A stretch of 64,000 nt of DNA from Hymenopus coronatus (taxonomy: Eukaryota > Arthropoda > Insecta > Mantodea > Hymenopodidae): the NCBI GenBank assembly GCA_030762935.1, contig CM060900.1:290994236-291058235 (forward strand), given 5' to 3'. Below the pieces are notes generated by a model, which ran no database searches, had not been told where the DNA came from, and saw only the letters and a program-made list of their open reading frames with translations. This document shows positions 31,976 through 43,499 of the stretch, piece by piece (position 1 is the first letter of the stretch; every line of letters starts with the position of its first letter). The position numbers were made by a program, and so were the translations under genes.

Positions 31976-32384
31976 GGGTTATTCACCTATAAAAGTTGCA
32001 GTGCAACTGAAATCCTAAAAAGGTCTGTCATGAAAGGACGGAAAGCGAACCCGTGTTGTTTTTATAAAGTTATTACCAGTTCAATATCCAAATATTTGAC
32101 CTTAATGTGTGTATATTTAAGCTATATAACACTCTTAGTTTAGAAGTATAAAAACGTACCGTTTATACACTCGAACTATGTCCCTAATGCTATCTTTTTT
32201 CTTTGTATAAATATTCAAGAACGGAGGGAGGGGCAACCGCATCCACTTTATTCGCTTTCTTCAAGTCCATTCCTCAAAGAGTGGAATTAAAGTCCATTAG
32301 AGTCGGGGATCGACGTGGGTCCTCTAGACTAAGATGTTCTTAGAATCTTAAATGCAGGTGCTAAAAGCAACAATATACACGTAT
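31976..32384. other. Non-coding right arm
   Basis: No coding sequence recognised. A perfect 13-base palindrome GTTGCAGTGCAAC is at about 31997-32009, next to a TATAAAAG. Confidence 0.35.
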
Positions 32385-33173
32385 TCCTGGTAATTTCGGC
32401 CTAATAGTCGAGAATTACGCTCAAAACTTTAAATGTCCTCGAAAGTTATAAATTGAAACCAAGTATCCACAATCATAATTTATTCTCACAACTGTTGTCT
32501 CGTAATAACTGTGTTGGAAGCTTTGCTCCGTCCCGTTAGGATTGGTAGTTCCTGACATATCTATTTTTAAAGATTTTGCTCATACCCAGGACCTTCAGAT
32601 AAATCTGTATATATTTAAATCATTACACGTAATGCTGCATAAAGAATAAAGTTTGTTCGAATTCAGAATCTAAATTAGTATATTAAAGTTTCATACATCA
32701 ACCTAGAATCGAACCGAGACCCTGTAGGTTAAAAATAATGTATAATGATAGTTTGGCATGCTAAGACCATTAATATTCGCTTTTTATGTTAATTTAGGCC
32801 TTCTAGTTCGGGATTCAGCCAAAAAATTAGTCATCGAAAGGTATGGATTCGAACCAAGGACCGGGGATTAAAAATTATAATTTAATCTGATGTAGCGCAA
32901 TAATAGTTATCATATAGCATTTGTTCCATCTCGCTAGGACTAACAGTTCCTGAGAAAATAATGCTTAAAATTTCACATCGAACCCCGGACCCTAAGGTAT
33001 TTTGGTTGATATTTATAACATTACACTAATTCCTGTCTATTTAATGCACTTTACCCGAAGTATTTATTTAAATTAGTTTAGGAGATATATGCAGCTAAAA
33101 TTGAATATATCCACCCAGAAACGAGCCCAAGCAGTTTTGACCCTCAGCGGTAACTGTTCCTGGGCTGCAGTAA
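32385..33173. repeat. Degenerate tandem array with tRNA-B-box-like motif
   Basis: Units of irregular length (about 130-240 bp) repeat the series: (C/G)CTAGGA(C/T)T..TAGTTCCTGA, a short A/T spacer, ATCGAACCNNGGACCCT.AGG, and TAAATCATTACA. Clear members of the central motif are at about 32708 (AATCGAACCGAGACCCTGTA), 32847 (GGATTCGAACCAAGGACC) and 32974 (CATCGAACCCCGGACCCTAA). On the minus strand the second is an exact GGTTCGAATCC, the tRNA B-box. No tRNA fold is seen. Confidence 0.5.
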
Positions 33174-33765
33174 GCAGAGGAGTTGATCACTTCTTACCGC
33201 ATTGCTTTATCTTAAGCCGTTCAGGAGATATAAGCCATCATCTAGTAGGTAATAAAGGTCATTTCTGAACCAGATTTCCATATAAAATTTGAATAATAAT
33301 TAGAGCAATTTATTTCCATATCTGACAGCTATCAATGATTGATGCATATTAATGAGCCCCACCGACCACACCCTCGGCAGCCACGCCCCCACAAAAAAGC
33401 GAGGATGGACTACAACTTTGGCAATTTTGAAGATAGAGCATCGTGCAACATGTCAAATTGAGCTAATTTTTTACGGGGAACATGAATTTAACATCGCAAT
33501 TAACCTAGCTTTACATAATTTAAGTACAACTAATTAACAAAAATTAGTAACTATTACAAGATAAATTGAAAGTCCCAAAGAAACTCAAATACACTTCTGA
33601 AAATGAAGAAACATTAGTACATTTAAAAAATTTGATAATATGGACACAAAAAGGCGCGGAAAATGGTTATTATTTTGCAAATGTTGGAATGCACTTTTAT
33701 TAACTGCTTACATCTCCTGAACGGTTTAAGACAGAACAATGCGGTAAAAAGTGATTAACTCTGCA
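33174..33765. repeat. Inverted-repeat element enclosing the right 83-bp repeat
   Basis: Arms 33174-33235 and 33706-33765 are reverse complements with about 84 percent identity by eye; anchors are TTACCGCATTG and CGTTCAGGAGAT on the left and ATCTCCTGAACGG and CAATGCGGTAA on the right. The interior (about 470 bp) has the 83-bp repeat and no real gene. It could be a MITE or the terminus of a larger element. Confidence 0.65.
33277..33359. repeat. 83-bp direct repeat, right copy
   Basis: Same length and orientation as 27751-27833, about 93 percent identical. See the left copy. Confidence 0.85.
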
Positions 33766-34734
33766 TCATTCTGTTGCATCAATTTCATCCTCAATCACTT
33801 TTTCTTCTTCTGTATTATCATCTGCATCACTAGAAAATATATCATCCTCATCAATGTCACTATCAGTTCTAGTAATATCCTCCAGTGCCCTATGAAGATT
33901 GCAGCCTCTAGCAAATGCAATGTTATCTGACATTCTACCCAAGATTGTATTCCTGGCACAAAAGATCACTTGTTCTCCTTATTAGCAACTGTCAGTTTAT
34001 GTTTATAGATGTATTTGTTACAACAATGGACTAGGTTAGACAGTTACACATGGTTTAATCATGGCTGTATGTTCTGGTATCTGTTTATGAGTACAATTTA
34101 AATTCTAATAATTAGGAAATAAAATAACACCCAACCTATCTGGGGTCAAATATGACCCCAAGTGGTTATTTGCACTTTACCTCAAAATTAAAAAAATGAA
34201 ATCAATTTAAAATAAAGATTAAATGAGAAAAAAAGGAACTATAGAAAGAGCATATCTGAAAGCTAGAGTCATAGCAAATTGCATTAAAAAAGGTATTAAC
34301 ATTCATCAGCTGTGAGGTAAATAAAATATCTTAGATAGGGGCAAAGAGTTAAAGGGACAGGATTATTTAATAAAATAATGAAAGATATAAAACAAACTCT
34401 TGAGTTTCAGTGTAACGGGAAATTACATCTCAACTCCATCATATCACAATAACAGTCAAATCAAATATTTCATGTGCTGTGTGCATATTAAGAGCAGAAG
34501 TACAAACATGAAAGTCTGAAATCAGATTTTAAAAGCTCTGTACACTAAAAATGGTTTCTAGACATAACTAATTAAGATATCAAATAGTAATTAAACATGA
34601 AACTGCCCCTAAACACCTAACCCTATTATTTCTTCTGTCATTTATGGTGGGATATGCATTCGGTGCAGCAAAATCATTCTTATGAAATAGGATTTTCCAT
34701 TATAGTTGCAATAAAGTCACATTAGGGATTCAGG

Positions 34735-34768
<34 letters not shown>

Positions 34769-36427
34769 AGAATTAAATATGCAATATGCATGGTTATATA
34801 CATTTTCACAGTAATTCAAAGAGTATATGAAATATTTAGTCCATAAACCCACGGTAGGTTACCTCTGAATATGGCCAAATTGCAGTGGTAGAAGTGACAA
34901 TTCGGGAGTTGAAAATTAGAAATTTTACTGTAATGTTTGACTTTGTTTTTATCCTCATGGTTGGGTAGCTGTAAACAACCACTTCATGTCAGTGCTGTGC
35001 AATGAAAGGTCATTTACCCATATGTGCAAACATGCCTGAATGTGTATTCTTTTTTGTTTTTTCCCCCAAAATTCATTATAGAAACTGTAAGTTTCACCGC
35101 AAAACGAATGTTTTCATAAATTCTATCAGAATTATTTTGTTGATTAAAAATCTCCAACACACCGGCAATATATTGGCAAAATTAGGAACAAATCTTGGTA
35201 ACCACAGAAATATGGATGGCATTCATCTGTCAACTTTCTTTTGAAATGGAAAAATTGGAACTTATGAGCACATGCTAACACTTAATCCCTTTGTCATTAT
35301 GGATGGAATAGTTCTGCCATTTAGCTGTTATGGATGGCACGATTCCACATGCAGATTAAAGCTGTATTAATTTGAACAAAACATTGTTTTGCAGTTAACT
35401 TTTAACACAATTACATGTGTTATGCACTAGTGTGACAATTGAAGTATGCTGTGAATGAGTTTTACTCTTTAGTATAATTATTTATGTAACATTGTGGAAC
35501 ATTTTTTGCTCTTTCTCATTACATCACAGTCTACTTATTGTAATGTATTGCACAACAAAATCCATTAAAAAAGAAGTTTGAGTAATGCATACCCCCTGAG
35601 ATGACCCAATGTGTTTGAAACATTCTTTTGATGTGCATCAGAGCAAAGATAATTACAGACAATAGAGGAAGCATGCATGTGAGTTTCTTTGTTTTATGCA
35701 TGTTGCATTAGCTTTACTCAACATTGAGCTCTCAGTTGTTTACCCCTTATAACATAAGAGCACCGAGTTTATTCAAATCATTCATCATTCCTTTGGTTAA
35801 ATTTGTGTGTACTAAGGCATTTTTTAAACTTTGAGGAGGTTAATACAAGAAGATCTATCTCCATCAGTAAGGATCAACGACATCACTTTCGAAAATTCTT
35901 GGTACTCTATTCTGATCATTAGACTGCAGCTGCTGATTGTCTCTCTTCAGCTAACTTGAACAAAGTACAGTCCAAGTAGAAAAGAAGTATTTAACAGGCT
36001 TTTTTGCATTAGCTGCCTAAGTTTTTTTTAAAAAGAATATGCAATTGCTTTTGCAAATATTAAATACAACCACAATCAAGGCATATGTGCAGGATTATCT
36101 TTATTGCTTACAACTTCAGGAAACACATAGTTTTTGTCTCCTTCTAATATCTCAAAAAATAGTGGAATAATTTGCATTTTAACCAACATGTGCAGTGTTA
36201 AATTGCCTACTGGGATTTTAAACTGATATTGGCTGATGTATGGTGGCCATGCATGCTTTATATGGCTGATATTGGAGAGGTTAAAGACATTGGCTTATGT
36301 TCTGTGCAACAGCTGCATGTCTGCATAAATGTAAATAAAAATTTAAGGAGGATAAAGTAGTGACTGTGACTTGTACTGTTGAATTACAAAAGATATTATA
36401 TTTTCAACATATAAGCGAAGCAAAATA
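33766..36427. other. Intergenic DNA with a 29-base poly(A) run
   Basis: No gene supported. The A-run is at 34737-34765; no recognisable retroposon body precedes it. GGGGTCAAATATGACCCC at about 34143-34160 is a perfect 8-base-arm palindrome. TTAATCCCTTTGTCATTATGG at 35282 followed by a near repeat GTTATGGATGGCAC resembles a piggyBac-type end, but no partner was found. An acidic 67-codon minus frame at 33766-33969 has no known relative. Confidence 0.35.
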
Positions 36428-37031
36428 CAGGATGATTCAAAAGTCGCATGACATTTTGCTCTTATCATTAATTTATGCATTTGTGTTATAGGTAACTGGA
36501 CACTATGTTTACAATAGAGGAAAGATTAGCTATCATTTTGGTTCATATATGAGAATTAACTTACAAACAGGTCCCAGAAGAATTGACTAGGAAGTTCAGG
36601 AAACCAGGTCCTAGCAGGCAGGTTATTAGAGACCTGGTACTGAAACTGAAAGACAGGATATATTGCTGATGAGGCGATCATTGTTTGTGCCTTCCCTGGT
36701 TGGTGCATTGGTCGTGGTTCACCAAGAATTTAGGTGGCCCGCTTTCAAGATCTGACACTACTAGACTTCTTTGTCTGGGGTTTCGTCAGTCCAAAGGGAA
36801 GATGCAGGAAAATCAATTACAGCAATTGAAAAACCAAACCACTGCAGTGGTAGCTGCTGGCAAAAGTGTTTCAATCTACACAACAAAGATGGAGTCTACA
36901 CTGTGACTTAAGAGGGCCACCATATTGAAACATACTGGGTTTATCATCCGGTAGTCATTGCTTTCCATATGTAATAAAAAGTTCGAGAAACATTGTTTTG
37001 AAAAATATCAAAAGACCTTTGAATCACCCTG
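36428..37031 (+). mobile_element. Internally deleted mariner-like element
   Basis: Terminal inverted repeats are CAGGATGATTCAAAAGTC at the left and the complement CAGGGTGATTCAAAGGTC at the right, flanked by TA on both sides (36426-36427, 37032-37033). Length about 604 bp. Inside, plus strand, is the start of a transposase (FTIEERLAIILVHI) joined after a large deletion to its C-terminal catalytic end (SRSDTTRLLCLGFRQSKG, expected SPDLTPLDFFLWGFVK). Non-autonomous. Confidence 0.8.
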
Positions 37032-37060
37032 TATTAGGGTTCAGAAAATTAAGATTTTAA

Positions 37061-39048
37061 CCCACATCTACCTGGATTTCTGATATGCAGTAATTTTTGT
37101 AATTTTGAAATTATTTGTTCAATCTAATGTTCTTGTACTATAATGAAACTTGGTTTTGTTTAAAAACATGCATTTTGCAGGTACGCTAGGCAGATATGAG
37201 TGCTATGATTGTTGTTTTCAGATTTGATTGTTTTAACTTCTCTTTCTTTGGAGTTTCAATAAAATGCATATCTAACTGATAATCTTTATTATTTTGTATT
37301 TTATGTGATAATTAACTACATTTTATTTTCAACACTACTAAAAATAATCTCATTCTACTGCACTTTTAAGATTCTACATGAAAATTTTCAAAACATTTTA
37401 TACAGAGTCCCATTTCAAACTTAATACTGTGCATGTGTGTGCGCGTGCATGCATGCGTGTGTGTACGTGATAAGGACAATCAGCACATCTGCGTTCATCA
37501 AAGGATTCATACCGTCATACCTCACGTCAACTGGTATTCTATAAAAACACCATTATATTTCATATAGTTTTGATTATTTATATTTTTAATCCCTGCATAT
37601 TTCTACTAATTGCTAGTGTTGCTTCCTGCTAATGATGGTGCTCTTCCAGGATCCTTGGGTGGATTGCGTTGCTGTAGCAGTGTGATTGATCTCAGAAATG
37701 CCAGCAGACTCATTTGCCCTCCAGATTTTTTATGTAGGATCCATAATAGACCACCAATTCTTTCCTCGTAGTCCGATTCTGAAAAAAGAGACACTCTCGT
37801 CCATTCTGTCTGTATCACCCATGAAATGGTTATATTCACCAATAATTACAGATGGACGTGGCACTGCTGCTAATTCATTGTGCATATCTGGAGCATTTTC
37901 CCAGTTGCATCTCCTACTCGGTACAATATTGTAGCTGCTCAAAAGAAGATTATCAATAAAGGACTTAATTTTTTCACCTATTATTTATGGATCTTGGTAA
38001 TTTAGAAATAAAGTATAGTGTTCGGTTTCTGTTAAAAGACAATTAATAATATCACTGACAATAAATAACTCAAATAATTCTGTAGGCGACTTGTTTCTAT
38101 AAGCTTCAGGAAAATATCCATTTATAGATGGATTTTCATCTCTTACCCAATCAGTTGGTTTTCTTGAGGGTTTGATTTTTTTTCCCTTGGTTACATTTTC
38201 ATTCTGTGACATGTCAGAGCATGATATTGAACCACTGGGCCTCATCTCATCTTGATTCTGAGCCACAGTCATCTTTCATTTCTTCAAAGTAAAGGATTCA
38301 TTACATTGTCTTGTTTCTTTTATGTTTTCTTCTGCTTCGTAAATATCTTCATAATCTCACATAGTTCATTTGCACAATTTTCAGGCCTAAGAACAACTTC
38401 TGCTTTTGTCTGCAACCGATTTCTGAACTGAAAGGTTATTATGTAAACTGACCATATCTTCCTCTCCAGAATCGTCAGATTCAATGTAATGTCCGTCTGG
38501 TGGTTCCATATAGATAGCATCTAAATCTATATCATCATCATCTAATATTGCATAGTGTCAGCAAGTGTTATGCCCTTTGAGCAACATATAAAATAAATAT
38601 CACTGATACAAAAAGAAAAATTTGGTTATCTGCAAAATGCTATGTGCCTAGTGGTACCATATGGTACCAAGCTAATTCTAAATTCTATATATTTGACAAT
38701 TAGTATATTTGAAGTGAAAACATGAATTAAATATCTTCTTATAAGGTTTCTGCAACATATTCCACCAAAGGTTCTTGAAAACAATAGTCCCAACTCAATA
38801 TATTCAATTACTTACTTGAAGCAGACATCTATGTTGAGCTATTCAGGAACTACTATATAAATTGACGAACTCCATTATTACAATGTGACCTATAACTTTA
38901 AAATTTTACATTGATAAACAATGTCTGCTGTGTCCTTCCCTAATGTAAACAATGAACCATGTTTAAAACAATCATTGTTGTCAACACAGCAACTCCAAAT
39001 AATCATATGCACTTGTGGTACTGTACGGTACCGCTAGGCAGATTTGGG
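37061..39048 (-). mobile_element. piggyBac-type DNA transposon, complete ends, dead transposase
   Basis: Both ends are set by TTAA target duplications (37057-37060 and 39049-39052). Terminal repeats are CCCACATCTACCTGG on the left and, as complement, CCCAAATCTGCCTAGCGGTA on the right. Subterminal repeats GGTACGCTAGGCAGAT (37180) and GTGGTACCATATGGTACC (38651) repeat the same GGTACC/CTAGGCAGAT words. Length 1988 bp. The transposase is on the minus strand. The left end lies only 27 bases from the right end of the mariner-like element. Confidence 0.85.
37606..38520 (-). pseudogene. piggyBac transposase remnant
   Basis: N-terminal region (38270-38520) is acidic and degraded. The start of the DDE fold is seen at 38150-37985: KIKPSRKPTDWVRDENP, then FELFIVSDIINCLLTETEHY. 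The C-terminal catalytic Asp block is clear at about 37860-37730: GEYNHFMGDTDRMDESVSFF followed by GKNWWS, the YNxxMGGVDxxD..KKWW signature of piggyBac. The middle of the domain (roughly half of the usual 550-600 residues) is missing. Three frames are used. Confidence 0.8.
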
Positions 39049-39052
39049 TTAA

Positions 39053-39752
39053 AGTAGAAAAATATCTGACTGAAATTGAATATTTGCTTTATTTTGGAAC
39101 ATTCTACAGCTTTTACAATATACTGAAAGTGCTGTCATCATAGACAATTCACAAGATACTTCAGAGCTCACCATGATGAAATAACCTTTAGCTTTGGGCA
39201 CCAGAATATCCTATCCTCTAAGGTAAAATTCTGTTCACTTCTTTATAAATTAAAAAGAACGAAAATGCTTATTACAATACCCATACAGATGTTATTTTGG
39301 TCTGAAAAATAATTAGAATCAGTAATTTGTAGTTATACTGAGTCACACTTTACTTAATATTGTTGAAAAACGTTTCAATGGTATGGTGAGTGTAAATAAG
39401 TGTGATTCAGTATAACTCCAAATTAATGATGAATACTTCACTGTTAATAGTGCTTCTGTTTTTAATATTTAAAGTATAATCAGTTTAACTTAATGCAAAC
39501 TAAATTAGTTGAATACACAGATTAAAAAGGAATGACATACACAGAGGAAAGAAAAACATAAAAATCAAAATTGGCTAACATATAAGCAATACAAAAGTTT
39601 AGTTAATTGTATTTCCAGCAACTTATATGACATTTGAAATATTGAAAACATACTAATTACTGTCCACATAAACTGACTTGAAAGTAAAATAAAGAATCAA
39701 ATAATCAAAAGCTTTAGAATATACGCCAGTACCCATTTTCTCCAGCTTCTTT
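39053..39752. other. Intergenic or 3' flanking DNA of PPP1R7
   Basis: AT-rich, no features. The 3' UTR of the minus-strand PPP1R7 gene should be in this stretch. Confidence 0.35.
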
Positions 39753-39926
39753 TCACAGGCATAGTGTTGCATCTATCTGGGCCAAAGATGGAGCTATTAG
39801 TTTCAGTTTACGTCTGTAGTTTGTATCTGATGCCACAGGATTTCCATCCAAGTAAATAGTTTGCAGTTTTGTGTTACCAGAAAGTATTTCAACACATGTC
39901 CAGTTATCAATTAAGTTTTCATTCAC
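39753..39926 (-). CDS. PPP1R7: Last coding exon of PPP1R7 (sds22)
   Basis: On the minus strand an acceptor TTTGCTCCAG precedes an open frame to a TGA at 39753-39755. The 57 residues hold a leucine-rich-repeat segment NTKLQTIYLDGNPV and the diagnostic sds22 cap YRRKLKLIAPSLAQIDATLC, the C-terminal LRR cap of protein phosphatase 1 regulatory subunit 7. The protein binds PP1 catalytic subunit in the nucleus and cytoplasm and acts in PP1 biogenesis and mitosis (known of the family). No disruption is seen, so this is probably a live exon; upstream exons should lie at higher coordinates, but none was found in the window with confidence. A processed copy is unlikely because of the intron border. Confidence 0.75.
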   Translation of the reverse strand: MNENLIDNWTCVEILSGNTKLQTIYLDGNPVASDTNYRRKLKLIAPSLAQIDATLCL

Positions 39927-40543
39927 CTGGAGCAAAGAAGACAACATTTTTTCAGTGTAAAGCACAGAGGTTTCTGCTTATTTCTTTAAACACCTCATAT
40001 CACAACTTGTGTTGAGTTCCATGCTGTTTTAACTGCAATCCCCTTGCTATCAAAGTTCAATAACTCAGCGTCAGACGCAAGAACAAAACTTGATCTGAAC
40101 AGATCTGTCTATAAGCAAGACACATTTGAATGCTTTTGGTGCTAAAGCAAACAATATTAAATGCTAACAACACTTACACATTTTTCATTTTACACTGACA
40201 TATAGTACTAAAAAAAATATCCTAAAGCCTGATTGTACAAATGTTAGACTGCATACCAATATTAACACAAAATTTGAAACACAACCATTGAGCAGCCAAT
40301 TTTGATGGTATTTTATATTGCATTACATGATCTGACCACATGTACAATTTTCAAGGTCAGTTGCATCAAATGCATATGAGCACACCTGCAATGACTAGGC
40401 AGAGATACCATTATAACTGCTAATTTCTAGTTTACTAACTTTTTACTAAGGGAATCTCGTGCAGATTTTTTTTATTTTTAACTGGAGTACAGATACTTAT
40501 TTGTGTTTATATGAAACAAACCAAACTTTTTCAACACCACCGC

Positions 40544-40580
<37 letters not shown>

Positions 40581-40581
40581 G
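40544..40581. repeat. (ATT)n microsatellite
   Basis: About 12 uninterrupted ATT units between CGCC and GATACT. Confidence 0.9.
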
Positions 40582-41340
40582 ATACTAATGTGTGTAAATG
40601 CCTACAGTGAAGCTCAAAATTGCAACTCTTGTTTTTGTGTATGTGAGTGTGTGCTTCTTTTCCATGCAAAAATGACTGCATCTATTAAATTATACTTTGT
40701 ATTTAACATATCTTAGGTCAGACTGTGAAAATAGGATGTTTTGAATTTTGATTAATTTCACCAAAGACACAAATGAGGTGGAAAAATGAAAATCCAAATA
40801 TCTCACTAATTACCATTTTGAAAATAGAAAGTTAAACAAAAAGGATTATAAGATTGATGTTTCTGACCAGTATATTTATTAACATTTCAATGGAATGATT
40901 ATTTAAGAATTGAAACCAATTTTCCATCACTATGATTCATGGACGTAAATCCATTACCTTGGAAAACATTAGAATTATGAATGCATAACAAGTACAAGAA
41001 ATAGATCCAAATTCGTCTACCTATTCCTAAACCTTAAAACTTATAAAATCAATATAAAAACACCATATTACATTTAAATTGCACAGAGAGGAAAGGGGGT
41101 GAAAACACTGGTGGGAGAGGGAAAAGGTGGTGTAACAGAGGGAGAGTGAAAGAAATGCTAAGGAGGGGCAGAAAAGTGAGGGAGACAGAAGACAATAATG
41201 TTCATATTTAGTACAGCGAAATTGCTGTGGGTACTTAACAGTAAATAAACTAATAAGATCTTATAAAAATATTTTAAAAATGGGACAATAATCATGAATC
41301 ACACCTTTGTGAATGTAATTTCAAAATTGCATTAACAGAA

Positions 41341-41348
<8 letters not shown>

Positions 41349-41403
<55 letters not shown>
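41349..41403. repeat. (TA)n microsatellite, about 27 units
   Basis: Uninterrupted alternating TA preceded by a run of A. Confidence 0.95.
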
Positions 41404-41405
<2 letters not shown>

Positions 41406-41989
41406 ACTGACTGATGATTTAAACTGTATTTCAAAGACATTTGTATTGACATTTTATAGGTACTTTCCAAATCAGTGAAACGTTTAAGTAAATATGTCAA
41501 CTATGCAGTATCTATCACAGCTGTTGCCGAATAATTTGGGCTTCCCTTCAATAATAAGCAGGCATTGGTTGATTCAAGATTATATGAAGACTTGAAAAAA
41601 TTCTCCACTTTAAATATATTGAAAAATACAAAACATATCTTAAATTTCAGTTCCTGTTGATGTAGAAATTAAGATCTCTGACACTTCTAATTCGCATGTG
41701 CAGTCTTCGAACTTAAGTGAAACTACATGCAAACCTTTGAAAGTATCATGCAAGCATGTTGGGTGATCACTATGGTTGAGACTCCATATTACACTGTAGA
41801 TGCCTTTCAATAATCATCCTACAGTTTGGTATAATGAGGTCCACATTTGCAGATCCACAGTTGAGAAATGCACTCAATATACCACATACAGGGAGAGATT
41901 AAAAATACTTAACGGGCCCAATCTGGTAGTAATAACCAATAACAACAGACATGCTATTCAGAACACACTTGTGCATAACTCTGATGATG

Positions 41990-42785
41990 ATGAAACCTGA
42001 TTGGCCTCTCTTGAGGCCTTGCCCGTAGGCTCTTGGAGCCCTTTGTGCCTCATAGACTGGGTTTCAGTCAAGTCCAATGGTCCCAATAAATTGGAAAACT
42101 GGACTATGCCTTTGATGTCTACTGCTCTTAAATCTGTGGACCCCAGAAAGGAGCCCAGTATTACATTTATTTGAATAGCAAATATCTCGCATTCTTTAAA
42201 ATGTGCAGAAAGGTTTCAAAATCCATCCTGCATTTCCTAAACACGGGGTCCTCTACAAGCCCCATTATGCATAAGTCTCTTCTCAGCGTTGTGCCCAGTG
42301 AGATAGCTAACAACCTTCTCTGAGCCTGGTTTTGACTAGGTTCAAAAGAGCCTCACTTATTTACTGCCTGGCCTAGCAATAAAATCCTGGTCCCAACTGG
42401 CAGTAACTTGCCTTTTCAAATCTCAAGATGAGCCCTTGCTGTAAGCTAGGTTATCTCATACTTAACACTATTAGAGGATATGCCACAAAACAGCTTGGGT
42501 CCTACGAATTCAAGACCCCCTTTCTGTTTAGCCAGCCTGGCTGCCACCTCAACACCTCTGAACCCGCATGCCCGGGAGACCAGACAACAGTAACTTGTCT
42601 GCAGGCACAGAGTCTTTCCAATATCATTTGGCATTCCCTCACCAATCTGGATGTCATTTTAACAGCTGTAAGTGCTTTCAAAGCTCCTGACAATCTGAGC
42701 AGAAATGAAAGTCCACTCATTTGCCTGAAATGTTTAAAATATGCATGACAGACTAAGACGGTACATATCTCAGCCTGCAACAAGT
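41990..42785 (-). pseudogene. RNase H and C-terminal tail of a LINE (jockey/R1-type)
   Basis: Minus strand: LVRECQMILERLCACRQVTV followed by WSPGHAGSEV (42520-42660) is the second half of a LINE-type RNase H. It is followed by FVGPKLFCGIS and, around 42290, LRRDLCIMGLVEDPVFRKC with FETFLHIL, the conserved tail GHxxLxxHLxxMGLxxDPxCRxC..ETxxHxL of many insect LINEs. Two stops and frameshifts. No poly(A) tail was found at the low-coordinate end. RT not seen, so strongly 5' truncated. Confidence 0.65.
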
Positions 42786-42789
42786 GGCA

Positions 42790-43380
42790 AACCTTTCAAG
42801 TGGAATGGAAAGCCTGGTCCTGGAGACCCAAAAGACATTATTTTCCATGTCTGTAATGATCATTAAGCCAAAAATCATGTTATTATGAAGTACTAACTAA
42901 TATGTTCTGGAAATTCTTTTATTAGAGTTTGAAAACAATTTCATGACCTGAATAACATGAGTGTGGGAATGTTAAAATTTTGAAAATTCATTTGCACTGT
43001 CAGCTAGAGCTTGTTGACATGCAAAATAATACACAGATGCATAGCAGTGTGGAAACTAGGAATGGAATTATGGAAACTAGTTGACACAAGTTTGTCCTAA
43101 TTTGAAGAATTTTTGCCTGTCATATGTTAACAATGTTTGGATGAACTTATATCTGCAAGCAGTTCTTCTCAGTTATGAACAACATTAAGAACAGAAGCAG
43201 ATCAAGAATAACTGATTCTATCCTAGTTTCCACATTGTGTTTAAATGTTGCTAAATTACAATCCAATTTTAACAGACTTAAAGGTGCAAAAATCCCCAAA
43301 TCATGAATAGAAAACGAGCTTGATGTGCTGTAGTATTTATATTGAATTACAGTCACATAATGAAAATAATGGTTTATCAA
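42790..43380. other. Intergenic DNA
   Basis: Nothing recognised up to the left end of the mariner element. Confidence 0.35.
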
Positions 43381-43384
43381 TGTA

Positions 43385-43495
43385 CAGGGTAAATATAAAT
43401 ATAGGGGTTTTAACTTTTTATAATATTTATTACATTCAACTTACAGTTATGAACGATATGTCAAATGAAAAAGCAACTCAAACAGTTTTACCAAG
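43385..43495. repeat. Left terminal inverted repeat of mariner
   Basis: Pairs with 44515-44629 over about 105 bp with few mismatches, and ends in AACAGTTTTA. Confidence 0.85.
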
Positions 43496-43499
43496 AAGC

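Larger units (their letters stand above)
39927..41985. other. Probable PPP1R7 intron with microsatellites
   Basis: No exon recognised. Simple repeats: (ATT)n at 40544-40581 and (TA)n at 41349-41403. A GGGA/GAGA-rich patch lies at 41085-41185. Confidence 0.4.

Noticed and set aside
32840..32870. tRNA gene on the minus strand (exact B-box)
   Set aside because: No A-box or acceptor stem at the proper distance; the motif is part of an irregular tandem array.
33766..33969. Acidic minus-strand frame resembling a transposase N-terminus
   Set aside because: Asp/Glu-rich low complexity only; no neighbouring transposase core was found.
34143..34160. Palindrome GGGGTCAAATATGACCCC as a transposon terminus
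   Set aside because: No second end or target duplication found nearby.
35282..35360. TTAATCCCTTTG... as a second piggyBac end
   Set aside because: It starts with a TTAA-like site but no inverted partner and no transposase sequence lie within 3 kb.
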